Of a stretch of DNA of 64,000 nt, positions 52,806 to 61,371 are shown one piece after another. Position 1 is the stretch's first letter. Every line of letters starts with the position of its first letter. The position numbers and the translations under genes were made by a program. The notes beneath the pieces are model-generated. The model was not told where the DNA came from, searched no databases, and saw only the letters and a program-made list of their open reading frames with translations. This stretch comes from an uncultured Bacilli bacterium (GTDB taxonomy: Bacteria > Bacillota_I > Bacilli_A > RF39 > UBA660): the NCBI GenBank assembly GCA_934149515.1, contig CAKPFD010000004.1:23788-87787 (forward strand), in the 5' to 3' direction.

Positions 52806-53353
52806 AATCTGCCTCCTTTTACTAAACAAATAGCATAATCATTTTTCTTGATTTCTTGGCAAGATAAGCCTTGAATTTTCTCTTTTAAAAGCCGATCATA
52901 TAAGATTTTATATTGTCTACTTTCTTGTTTATAGCGCTTATCTTTTTTTGGTAAGCAAACGCCAATCGTAAAACTACCCCTATCAAGTACTTGCGGCAAA
53001 AGATCACTTACTTCTTGATACGTTCCATTACTAATTAAATGATAATTAAGTCGCTTATCAAGTGGTATATTTCGATTCAAAGTATAACAAAGATCACTAC
53101 GTCTTGCTTCTAACACATAACGGCTTTGATCTAACAAACTAGAAACACTATAATTTTCATCTTCACTAACTTCTAAAATAAATTTAGAAAAGTGATCAGG
53201 AAAGCAAGCAGCATTTAAAAATAATTGATGTTCTTTTTTTAATTTTTCTAACCATTGATGATAAATATGTAATCTTCCTGTTTGATACAATACATCAACA
53301 TAACAATTTTCTTCTTCATAAAATCTTTCTTGTAAATAACTCAAATCAACCAA
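52802..53353 (-). CDS. Unknown protein between mutL and miaA
   Basis: 183 residues, alpha/beta, soluble, no family recognised. It contains several Cys and Asp/Glu-rich loops and ends KKNDYAICLVKGGRL, the last codons of which contain the miaA ribosome site. The 4-base overlap with miaA and 13-base gap after mutL place it firmly in the operon. Confidence 0.45.
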   Translation of the reverse strand: MVDLSYLQERFYEEENCYVDVLYQTGRLHIYHQWLEKLKKEHQLFLNAACFPDHFSKFILEVSEDENYSVSSLLDQSRYVLEARRSDLCYTLNRNIPLDKRLNYHLISNGTYQEVSDLLPQVLDRGSFTIGVCLPKKDKRYKQESRQYKILYDRLLKEKIQGLSCQEIKKNDYAICLVKGGRL

Positions 53354-53366
53354 ACCTTTCTAATTT

Positions 53367-55127
53367 TTAATTCATTGCTCGTTTAAATAAGCGTTCTAAT
53401 TCATAATTGCTATAAGTGATAACTGTTGGTCTTCCATGCGGACAGGTAAAAGGATTCTCACAAGTTCTTAATTTTTCTAATAAGTAAGTCATTTCTTCCA
53501 TGGAAATATAATCATTTGCTTTAATAGATAAACGACAAGCTAGGGTAATTGCTGTTTTTTCCACAAATTTTGCTTTATCAAACTCACCTTTTTCTAAGAT
53601 GATAGCAATGATTTTTTCTAAAGATGCCTTTTCATACCCTTTAAATAGGAAGTTTGGATGACTTCGAATAATAATGGAAGTATCACCAAATTCTTCTGCT
53701 TCAATACCAATTTCTTTTAAAATATCTAGATATTGATGAATACGAATCATTTCATCTTTCGAATAATCTAGGCGAATTGGTACTAGCAAAGTTGTAATTT
53801 CTTGACTTGGAGAAGATAAAGCTTTCAAATAACGTTCATAATTAATGCGTTCTGCTGCAGCATGTTGATCAATGACATACATTCCATCATCATTTTCAGC
53901 AATAATATAAGTTTTATGAACGATTCCAACTGGCATCATCTTCTTCATTTTAGGACCATTTTTTTCTAAAGAGACAACTTTTTCTTGTTCTTCTTCTAAA
54001 GGAAAAGTTACTTCTTCGATAATTGGTTTTCTAGGTTGAACAATATCTTCTACTTCAAAAGGACTAGTAGGAGCTTCCATTGGTAATTGTTCTTTTAACT
54101 CTTGTAAAGTTTCCATATCACGAACTGGAGCATGAGGAATCAACAACACTTCTTTTAATTTAGCGGTAATAAGATGAGTAACTAATTCTTTTAAACCATC
54201 CATTTTCGAAAATTTAATATCCATTTTCTGGGGGTGAATATTGATATCGATAAGTAGTGGATCAACATCAATTAACAACACAACAATCGGATATTTATCT
54301 TTAGGAATATAGGTATGATAACTATCTAGAATTGCACGATTTAACTCTTGGTTTTTAATAACTCTTCCATTCACCAAAGTTGTCATAACACTTCTTGCAG
54401 TTTTCGCCATTTCAGGATAACAAATATAACCACTAATATTGTAATCTTCATCTTCTCCTTCAATAAATAACATCTTTTTACAAACATCAACACCATAAAT
54501 AGCATAAATAACTTTTAATAAGTTACCATCCCCTGTCGTATGTAACAATTCTTTTTCGTTATTGATTAAAATGAATTGAATATCACAATGAGATAAGGCC
54601 ATTTTGTGAACATAATCTACAATCAAAGCAAGTTCTGTATATAAATTTTTCAAATATTTCAAACGTACTGGTGTATTATAAAACAAATCTTCTACCGTAA
54701 TCGTTGTTCCTTGTTGAAAATCACAAGCTTCTACTAATTTTGTTTTACCCCCTTCAATCACAACATGAGTTGAAACATTATCTTTCGTTGTTTTCATATC
54801 AAGATGACTAACAGCAGCAATGGAAGGAAGTGCTTCGCCTCGAAATCCTAAAGAACAAATATGAAATAAGTCATCTAATTTATTTAATTTGCTCGTTGCA
54901 TGGCGTAAAAAAGCAAGGGTAGCATCTTCTCGATCCATTCCAATACCATCATCTTCGACAACAACTTTTTTAACACCCGAATCAACTAATGTAATTTTTA
55001 TCTTCTTTGCTTTTGCATCAATACTATTTTCTACTAACTCTTTAACAACATTTAAAACACGCTCTACTACTTCTCCTGCTGCAATCGTATTTGCAAGTAC
55101 ATCACTCATCACATGAATACGGCTCAT
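53367..55127 (-). CDS. mutL: DNA mismatch repair protein MutL, endonuclease-type
   Basis: 586 residues. The GHKL ATPase motifs are intact: VVKELVENSIDAKAKK, VEDDGIGMDRED, LRHATSKLNKL and LGFRGEALPSIAAVS. The C-terminal domain has the metal-dependent endonuclease motif DQHAAAERINYE and CPHGRPTVI, as in bacteria without MutH. No mutS lies in the window apart from the MutS-I-like fragment in the DGR. The start overlaps the prepilin gene by 4 bases. Confidence 0.95.
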   Translation of the reverse strand: MSRIHVMSDVLANTIAAGEVVERVLNVVKELVENSIDAKAKKIKITLVDSGVKKVVVEDDGIGMDREDATLAFLRHATSKLNKLDDLFHICSLGFRGEALPSIAAVSHLDMKTTKDNVSTHVVIEGGKTKLVEACDFQQGTTITVEDLFYNTPVRLKYLKNLYTELALIVDYVHKMALSHCDIQFILINNEKELLHTTGDGNLLKVIYAIYGVDVCKKMLFIEGEDEDYNISGYICYPEMAKTARSVMTTLVNGRVIKNQELNRAILDSYHTYIPKDKYPIVVLLIDVDPLLIDINIHPQKMDIKFSKMDGLKELVTHLITAKLKEVLLIPHAPVRDMETLQELKEQLPMEAPTSPFEVEDIVQPRKPIIEEVTFPLEEEQEKVVSLEKNGPKMKKMMPVGIVHKTYIIAENDDGMYVIDQHAAAERINYERYLKALSSPSQEITTLLVPIRLDYSKDEMIRIHQYLDILKEIGIEAEEFGDTSIIIRSHPNFLFKGYEKASLEKIIAIILEKGEFDKAKFVEKTAITLACRLSIKANDYISMEEMTYLLEKLRTCENPFTCPHGRPTVITYSNYELERLFKRAMN

Positions 55128-55573
55128 CGTGGTCCCTCACATATGCTAGAAGTAATGTGTTTCATTTGCGAAACATCCATCTTACAAGCATCACTTTCAT
55201 ACTGTCCACAGCGAAGACAAACTTGAAAATCAATATCTTGGTTAAATTGTACATCTTCATTTCTTGTCACAATAACATAAGCTGAACAACTATTTCCTTT
55301 ATTTCTTGGATTTCTTAATGTTTTCATATAACCTTTACAAACTAGCATATCCCCTTCTAGTACTAAAGAAGATTGAACCTCTGGCGTATAAATACTATTT
55401 TCTATTAAGAAGTTAGAACTAGCAGAAGATAATGTCTTTTCATAATCCTGATAAGCAACTTGATATGTATGATTTAAATAGGCCGAAACACCAACAACAG
55501 CAAGCACTGCTAAAATCGCTAGTATAACAATCGTTGCTAGTAATTCTACCATCGTAAAACCTTTTTTATTCAT
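55124..55573 (-). CDS. Type IV prepilin-like protein, second copy
   Basis: 149 residues with the prepilin signal MNKKGFTMVELLATIVILAI (processing after Gly, Glu at +5) and a soluble domain with four to six Cys (GDMLVCKGYM, QVCLRCGQYESDACKM). Start at 55573, 9 bases after GGGAGG; the ATG 3 codons earlier is too close. It lies between uvrC and mutL with overlaps on both sides, so it is embedded in a DNA-repair operon rather than near the other pilus genes. Confidence 0.85.
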   Translation of the reverse strand: MNKKGFTMVELLATIVILAILAVLAVVGVSAYLNHTYQVAYQDYEKTLSSASSNFLIENSIYTPEVQSSLVLEGDMLVCKGYMKTLRNPRNKGNSCSAYVIVTRNEDVQFNQDIDFQVCLRCGQYESDACKMDVSQMKHITSSICEGPR

Positions 55574-57347
55574 TATTTTCATCCTCCCTTAATGCTTCAT
55601 AAATAGATGTGGCAACATCATGTCCTACAATTTCTTGTAATTCCTCTATCGATGCTTCTTTTATTTTCTTTAATGATCCAAAATGTCGTATCAAAGCTTT
55701 TCTTCGAACTTCCCCTACCCCTTGAATACTATCTAAAACAGAGTAAAGAGAACCCTTCTGACGCAAACTACGGTGATAAGAAATAGCAAAGCGATGCACT
55801 TCTTCTTGAATCCTTGCCAGATACAAAAACAAATGGCTATTAGAAGAAATCGATAATGTTTCTAAATCTTGATTAATGACAGTAGCAGTCTTATGGTGAT
55901 CATCTTTGACTAGCCCAATGATCGGAATCGTTAAATGCAATTCATCTAACACTTCTTTGGCAACCAGCACTTGTGTTTTCCCACCATCCATCACCAATAC
56001 ATCAGGAAGTACTTGATTTTCCATAAGTGCTCTATAATACCTTCGATATAATACTTCACGCATCGCTTTCAAATCATCTTTGACTTCTATTTTCAAACGA
56101 TATTTTCGATAAGCATCTTTCAAAGGTGAAAATGAGGTAAACACTACCATCGCTCCAACATAATACGTTCCAAACAAATGGGAATTATCAAATGATTCCA
56201 TCCTATCAACACAATCAACACCTAATAAATTTGCTAATTCATCTAAAGCTTGTCGCTTACTTTTTTCATCTTGTTTCAACTTTTCCATCTCTTCATGTAA
56301 TACTATTTTAGCATTATCAACAGCTAAATCAAGTAAATGTCGTAAATCCCCTCTTTTTGGTGTTGTCACTTTTAATTGTAAATAAGAACTAAGTAAAGCT
56401 GTATCCAAAGTATCTTGAACTAGTATTTCTTTTGGTTTCATATTCTTTTCATAAAAATGTATAATATACCATAACATATCATCTTGCGTATTATCTAAAG
56501 TTAATAAGGTTTTATGAACTTGTCCAAATAACAAGCCATTTCGTACAAAGAAAACTGTAATCGATAAATAATTTTCTTCTTGATAGTAAGCAAATAAATC
56601 AAACTGATAAGCTTTATGTAAGTCAATTTTCTGTTTCGTAAGAATAATATCAATATCTTGCAACATCGTCTTCATCTCTAATGCTCTTTCATAATTTAAA
56701 TTAGCACTAGCTTTTTCCATTTCATTTCGAATCCTATCTTGAATCATCGTACTATTACCTTTTAAGAAACTAGTAATTTCCTCTGTCATTTTAGTAATGG
56801 TAGCTTGATTAACTTCCTTTTCACAATACCCTAAACATTCATGTAAATGATAGTAAAGACAGACATGTTTTGGTAAATGATCACACTTTCTTAAAGGATA
56901 TAAACGATTTATCATTGAAACTATTTTTCTTGCTGCAAATGCATTAGGAAAAGGTCCAAATAACTTACCATTTTTCTTTTTTCTAGTAACATTTCGAACA
57001 ACTAACAATCGAGGATAAGTTTCATTGGTAAGTTCAATATAAGGATAACTCTTATCATCTTTTAATAGAATATTATACTTTGGATCATATTTTTTAATAA
57101 GGGTAATTTCTAATAATAACGATTCTAATTCACTACTAGTAACGATATATTCAAAATCATAAATATCTTGCACTAGCATCGCTGTTTTTCCTGTCTTGAC
57201 ACCAGCAAAATAACTTTTCAAACGATTCTTTAAATTTTTGGCTTTTCCAACATAAATAATATAGCCATTTTTATCTTTCATTTGATAACTACCAGGTAAT
57301 TCTGGTACTAATTTTAATTTTTCTGCAAAATTGATTTTTTCCGACAT
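55566..57347 (-). CDS. uvrC: Excinuclease ABC subunit C
   Basis: 593 residues. UvrC makes both incisions in nucleotide excision repair. An N-terminal GIY-YIG domain (GSYQMKDKNGYIIYVGKAKN), a UVR helix (ERALEMKTMLQDIDIILTKQ), the RNase-H-like C-terminal nuclease (MESFDNSHLFGTYYVGAMVV, LVMDGGKTQVLVA) and tandem helix-hairpin-helix motifs at the end (IQGVGEVRRKALIRHFG). Start at 57347 (MSEKINFAEK), 4 bases after GTGAGAAG. It begins the uvrC-prepilin-mutL-miaA transcript. Confidence 0.95.
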   Translation of the reverse strand: MSEKINFAEKLKLVPELPGSYQMKDKNGYIIYVGKAKNLKNRLKSYFAGVKTGKTAMLVQDIYDFEYIVTSSELESLLLEITLIKKYDPKYNILLKDDKSYPYIELTNETYPRLLVVRNVTRKKKNGKLFGPFPNAFAARKIVSMINRLYPLRKCDHLPKHVCLYYHLHECLGYCEKEVNQATITKMTEEITSFLKGNSTMIQDRIRNEMEKASANLNYERALEMKTMLQDIDIILTKQKIDLHKAYQFDLFAYYQEENYLSITVFFVRNGLLFGQVHKTLLTLDNTQDDMLWYIIHFYEKNMKPKEILVQDTLDTALLSSYLQLKVTTPKRGDLRHLLDLAVDNAKIVLHEEMEKLKQDEKSKRQALDELANLLGVDCVDRMESFDNSHLFGTYYVGAMVVFTSFSPLKDAYRKYRLKIEVKDDLKAMREVLYRRYYRALMENQVLPDVLVMDGGKTQVLVAKEVLDELHLTIPIIGLVKDDHHKTATVINQDLETLSISSNSHLFLYLARIQEEVHRFAISYHRSLRQKGSLYSVLDSIQGVGEVRRKALIRHFGSLKKIKEASIEELQEIVGHDVATSIYEALREDENNE

Positions 57348-57372
57348 TCTTCTCACCATATTTCTTCTATTT

Positions 57373-57401
57373 ATTATAGCATAATCGTCAATTGACAGCA
57401 A
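57373..57401 (-). promoter_or_regulatory. Extended -10 promoter of the uvrC-mutL-miaA operon
   Basis: Minus strand TTGCTG (57396-57401), 17-base spacer ending in TGC, TATAAT (57373-57378). It lies 26 bases before the ATG. Confidence 0.65.
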
Positions 57402-57417
57402 AAAATAGTCCAAATAC

Positions 57418-57446
57418 TTTCAAAAGATAATAAAATAACGTATAAT
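57418..57446 (+). promoter_or_regulatory. Candidate promoter of the LCP gene
   Basis: TTTCAA (57418-57423), 17-base spacer and TATAAT (57441-57446), with GGAGG further downstream. The -35 box is poor. Confidence 0.45.
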
Positions 57447-57474
57447 AAAGAAGTATTAATGGAGGAATTTACTT

Positions 57475-59508
57475 ATGGCAAAGAAAAAGCAAAAAGAGAA
57501 AAAGCCGAAAAAAAGAACTTGGTTAGTAATATTTGGAATTTTACTAATCATTGTGAATATGTTTACAATTTATAATATTCTATTATTAGGACCAATTGAA
57601 GAAGTCATTCGTTTTATTATCATTGGAATCTTAGTTGTGATTGATCTGATTTTTATTTTCAAGATTAGACAGAAAAGAAAACATAAAGAAAAAAAGGTAA
57701 GGTTATTAACGACACTGATGATAGTGTATATTCTTATCAATGCCTTGGTAAGTGCTGTTATCATGTATGTTTATGGTAATATTGATGGTATTAATAAAAC
57801 CTTTGTTACTTATTCTAGCAGTTTAATTACCTTACAAAATAGCGATATTACATCAATTGGTGATGTCAAGAATAAAAAAATTGGTATTATTAATAACACC
57901 AAATCACCAGATGGCTATATTATTCCAAAAGATATTATTAAAGAAAATAAGTTAAGAGAAAAAAACAATACGATCAAAACATATGATGATTACACTTCTA
58001 TGTTAAGTGATTTATATGACCAACAAATTGATGCCATGTTTATTGCAACCGATTATCCATCAATGTTTAATAGTATTGAAACATATGCCGATATTGCAAA
58101 AGATACCAAAATTATTATTACCAAAGAAAAGAAATTACTAAAAGCAACAACTAGTAGTAGAGAAACAGCTTCCGCTGGTAAAAGTGTCAAAGAACCATTT
58201 ACCATTTTATTAATGGGAGTCGATTCTACCGATGATGGCTTAAGTAAAAATACAGTAGCAAATGGAGATAGTTTGATTTTAATCACTTTCAATCCTAAAA
58301 CCCTAAATGCAACAATGTTAAGTATTCCTCGTGATAGTTATGTTCCAATCGCCTGCTGGAGCAATAAAGCCGAAAATAAAATTACACACGCTGCAGCATA
58401 TGGAACAGATTGTATGATGCAAACCATTGAAAACTACTTTGATGTCAAAATCGACTACTATGCAAAAATCAACTTCCGTGGACTTGTTTCATTAGTAAAT
58501 AAACTAGATGGTATTGAAGTAGATGTACCACAAAATCTATGTACTGATAATTCTAATCGTGAAGGAACCGTATGTATCAAACAAGGACACCAAGTTCTAA
58601 ATGGTGAACAAGCCTTAGTATTAGCAAGAAACAGAAAACAATTAAGTCGTGGTGATCTAGATAGAGGACTAAATCAGCAGATCGTCATTCAAGGAATCGT
58701 CAACAAAGTAAAAGATATGAAAAGTATCAATCAAGTAATGAATGTTCTAAATACCATTTCTAACAATCTAGATACTAACTTTACTACCAAACAAATCTTA
58801 TCATTTTATGATATTGCAAAAGATATTATGAATAATGCTTTACAAAAAGATGATGCAGATTTAATTAATATTCAACAACTATTCTTACAAGGAACAGGAC
58901 AAATGATTTATGATGAACGAAGTCGTTTAGTTCTATGGGATTACGTACCAAATCCTGCTAGTAGAAAAGATATCATCACTGCTATGAAAGTAAACCTTGG
59001 AAAACAAGAACCAGAAATGGATAAGGAATTTAGTTTCTCTATTAATGAAACCTATGAAAAACAAATCCCAGGAAATGGACCATACAAAACAGCTTTCAGT
59101 TATTCCCTACTTCCAAGTTTTATCGGTGATAGTCAAGCACAAGCAAGTGCCTGGGCAGCAAAAAATGGCGTAAAAATTACCTTTAAAGGAACAAGTGGAC
59201 ACGTAGTAAGTCAAGACTACCCAGCAAACAAACGAATCGATTTAATCAAAGGAAGCGTTACATTAACACTATCAGGTGGTAGTACAACAACCGAAACAAC
59301 AAAAGATAACACCACTACCACCAAAGATAATACAACTAAGAATGATACTACGAAAGATAACACTTCTAAAGAAGAAGATACAAAAGACAATACAACTAAA
59401 AATGATGATAAAAAAGAAGATACACCAAAAGACGATCCAAAAGACGACACACCAAAAGACGACGATAAAAAAGAAGAAGAAGAAAAACCAAGTCAACCAG
59501 ACGAATAA
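57475..59508 (+). CDS. LytR-CpsA-Psr family protein with extra sensor-like and PASTA-like domains
   Basis: 677 residues. Three membrane helices (about 14-37, 42-62 and 75-98), then an extracytoplasmic domain resembling a solute-binding fold (about 118-215; SIGDVKNKKIGIINNTKSPD, DQQIDAMFIATDYP). The LCP catalytic domain follows (about 235-440): GDSLILITFNPKTLN, MLSIPRDSYV, ARNRKQLSRGDLDRGLNQQ, with conserved Arg and Asp residues. A PASTA-like module ends near 605, before an Asp/Lys/Thr-rich tail of TKDNT-type repeats. LCP proteins attach teichoic acids or other polymers to peptidoglycan. Confidence 0.85.
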   Translation: MAKKKQKEKKPKKRTWLVIFGILLIIVNMFTIYNILLLGPIEEVIRFIIIGILVVIDLIFIFKIRQKRKHKEKKVRLLTTLMIVYILINALVSAVIMYVYGNIDGINKTFVTYSSSLITLQNSDITSIGDVKNKKIGIINNTKSPDGYIIPKDIIKENKLREKNNTIKTYDDYTSMLSDLYDQQIDAMFIATDYPSMFNSIETYADIAKDTKIIITKEKKLLKATTSSRETASAGKSVKEPFTILLMGVDSTDDGLSKNTVANGDSLILITFNPKTLNATMLSIPRDSYVPIACWSNKAENKITHAAAYGTDCMMQTIENYFDVKIDYYAKINFRGLVSLVNKLDGIEVDVPQNLCTDNSNREGTVCIKQGHQVLNGEQALVLARNRKQLSRGDLDRGLNQQIVIQGIVNKVKDMKSINQVMNVLNTISNNLDTNFTTKQILSFYDIAKDIMNNALQKDDADLINIQQLFLQGTGQMIYDERSRLVLWDYVPNPASRKDIITAMKVNLGKQEPEMDKEFSFSINETYEKQIPGNGPYKTAFSYSLLPSFIGDSQAQASAWAAKNGVKITFKGTSGHVVSQDYPANKRIDLIKGSVTLTLSGGSTTTETTKDNTTTTKDNTTKNDTTKDNTSKEEDTKDNTTKNDDKKEDTPKDDPKDDTPKDDDKKEEEEKPSQPDE

Positions 59509-59535
59509 AGGAAAGAACATAAAACTCTTTCCTTT
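59507..59535 (+). terminator. Intrinsic terminator of the LCP gene
   Basis: AAAGGAAAG (59507-59515) pairs with CTTTCCTTT (59527-59535), followed by a T-rich run. Confidence 0.75.
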
Positions 59536-59536
59536 T

Positions 59537-60532
59537 TTAATTTTTATAATACCTCTGATTTTTACTTGTCGGAGTATCTGGAAGTGTCATTTTAACAACA
59601 CCAGTTTCTAATGCTGGAATCAAATAATTTTCTCTAAATGAAATACGTGATTTCATATCAAGTAATTCCATGAGTTCTAATGTTGTATACTTTATTCCTG
59701 GTTCCATAACATCCAATAATTTTTTTACATAAATATGAATATGTTGAAGTTGCGTATGAACACCATCTATTAAACCATCAAGCACTTCATCTATCATTTT
59801 TAACATAAATTCAACAAATTCAACAGAATTTCCATTATCATTACAATGTTGGATTGCTTTATAATAATCATCTTGATACTTTTTGATTTCCGATTCTATT
59901 GGAACATATTCAAACAATGGTTCCCAATTGGAAAGAATAACATTCTGCCATAATCTAGCAGTTCTACCATTTCCATCTTGAAAAGGATGAATAAATACAA
60001 ATTCATAATGAAATATTGATGATAATATCAACGGGTGTATTTCATCTTTTTTCAATCTCATCCATTCAAATAATTGATTCATTAATTTATCTACTTGTTC
60101 TGGTGGTGGACAAATAAAAATACAATTTCCATCTTCATCAAAAACACCTTCGCCACCTTTTCTAAAATCACCAGAATTTTCTACAGTTAAATAGGTTAAT
60201 ACATCATGCATCTTTTTTAAATCAGTAATTGAATATAGATTAACCTCGCTAATTTTTAAATAGGCACGATAAGCATTTTGAACTTCTCGTATTTCATTTT
60301 TCGGACCAATCACTATTTTACCATCAATGATATCTTTTACTTGATAAAAAGATAATGAATTTGCTTCAATCGCCAAGGAAGAATGAATTGATTTAATCCT
60401 GTTGTTTCGTCTTAATATTGGCATTTTATTTAAATCTTTATAATTATCAAGCTTTCCTATTTTTTTCATAATAGAAGACACTCTATCTAGCATAACATTG
60501 GTAATAGTAAACGGTGGTACATAATGATTCAT
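59537..60532 (-). CDS. Fic-domain protein (putative AMPylase, class II)
   Basis: 331 residues. The Fic catalytic motif is HPFQDGNGRTARLWQNVIL (HPFx(D/E)GNGRxxR), so transferase activity is expected. The inhibitory helix near the N-terminus reads SSLAIEANSLSFYQVKDII, close to (S/T)xxxE(G/N) but with Ala after the Glu, so autoinhibition may be altered. A C-terminal winged-helix-like region (YTTLELMELLDMKSRISFRE) is common in this group and may bind DNA. The start follows GAGGTG by 5 bases. A strong promoter with repeats lies upstream. Confidence 0.88.
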   Translation of the reverse strand: MNHYVPPFTITNVMLDRVSSIMKKIGKLDNYKDLNKMPILRRNNRIKSIHSSLAIEANSLSFYQVKDIIDGKIVIGPKNEIREVQNAYRAYLKISEVNLYSITDLKKMHDVLTYLTVENSGDFRKGGEGVFDEDGNCIFICPPPEQVDKLMNQLFEWMRLKKDEIHPLILSSIFHYEFVFIHPFQDGNGRTARLWQNVILSNWEPLFEYVPIESEIKKYQDDYYKAIQHCNDNGNSVEFVEFMLKMIDEVLDGLIDGVHTQLQHIHIYVKKLLDVMEPGIKYTTLELMELLDMKSRISFRENYLIPALETGVVKMTLPDTPTSKNQRYYKN

Positions 60533-60558
60533 TTCATCACCTCATTTTGAATAATTAT

Positions 60559-60621
60559 ATTATACTTTTTTTAAGTCTTCCGTCAATCATCTTGTATGTT
60601 ATCTTGTATGTTTCTTGTATG
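60559..60621 (-). promoter_or_regulatory. Sigma-A promoter of the fic gene with three CATACAAG repeats
   Basis: Minus strand TTGACG (60581-60586), 16-base spacer, TATAAT (60559-60564). Immediately upstream of the -35 lie three direct CATACAAG octamers (60591-60598, 60603-60610, 60614-60621) at 12 and 11-base spacing, i.e. about one helical turn, as expected for a regulator binding one face of DNA. Confidence 0.65.
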
Positions 60622-60635
60622 CTAAATACTATACA

Positions 60636-60666
60636 CCAAAAAAGGTAATAGCAAACACTACTACCT
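60636..60666 (-). terminator. Intrinsic terminator ending the DGR-associated operon
   Basis: AGGTAGTAG pairs with CTATTACCT (60658-60666 and 60643-60651, one G-U), followed on the minus strand by TTTTTGG. Confidence 0.7.
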
Positions 60667-60680
60667 TAACTTAATAATTT

Positions 60681-61322
60681 CTAACTTGCTGCACCAGGTT
60701 CTGCGCCTTCTTTTCCGTACACATTTATTCGAACAGAAAATTGTAAATTACCACCATCACCTTGAGGATTATACTTATCATTAACATACATTCTTAAACG
60801 ATATTTACGACTAAAACTACTACTATCAGAATAAGATGCTAACATTCGTACCCCAGCAGGCGCGCCAGTAAACTGATTAGGTGTTGTTCCTTCAGCATAA
60901 AAATCTGGTGGGTTTTGCGCAACTTCATTTCCTGCACTATCTATTTCTGTTAAGTATAAATTAATATACTTCCCATCAATTTTGCGACTACTAGTTGTGA
61001 CATCTTTTGCTGCGATTTCCCAGTTAATATTAGCACTACCTTGAATCTTACCTGTTACTGTAAAATCAAAATACTCCCCTGTTTTCAAACGAATGGTTCC
61101 AGTTGCATCCGTTGTTGGTAATGACTTATCAATAGAAATAACATTACTACTTTCTTCATAGCTCATAGAAAGAACACCAGTTGTAATACTATTTAAATTA
61201 ACCCCTGTTTTTGTATAAGAAAAAGCTGCATAACTAATACCAACAACCGATGCAACCAAAGCAAAGATTGCAGCAGCCATAAACACTTTTTCTTTTACAG
61301 AATACTTTTCATTCAAATTCAT
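60681..61322 (-). CDS. Secreted SipW/TasA-like surface protein, N-terminal module only
   Basis: 213 residues. SipW-type signal (VGISYAAFSYTKTGVNL) and a TasA-like beta domain (SYEESSNVISIDKSLPTTDA, YRLRMYVNDKYNPQGDGGNL). It is clearly homologous over its whole length to residues 20-210 of the protein at 45659-47596 but stops where that protein's lectin-like repeats begin. It is the gene directly after the RT, so it may assemble with the DGR target. AGGAG is 2 bases before the ATG at 61322 and 8 before a TTG at 61316, so the start is uncertain by two codons. Confidence 0.75.
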   Translation of the reverse strand: MNLNEKYSVKEKVFMAAAIFALVASVVGISYAAFSYTKTGVNLNSITTGVLSMSYEESSNVISIDKSLPTTDATGTIRLKTGEYFDFTVTGKIQGSANINWEIAAKDVTTSSRKIDGKYINLYLTEIDSAGNEVAQNPPDFYAEGTTPNQFTGAPAGVRMLASYSDSSSFSRKYRLRMYVNDKYNPQGDGGNLQFSVRINVYGKEGAEPGAAS

Positions 61323-61371
61323 CACTCCTATTCTTATCATTAAACTTAACATAAAATGACAAAAATTTCAA

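Noticed and set aside
59217..59520. Several hydrophobic minus-strand frames at the LCP tail
   Set aside because: They are antisense shadows of the repetitive Lys/Asp/Thr codons.
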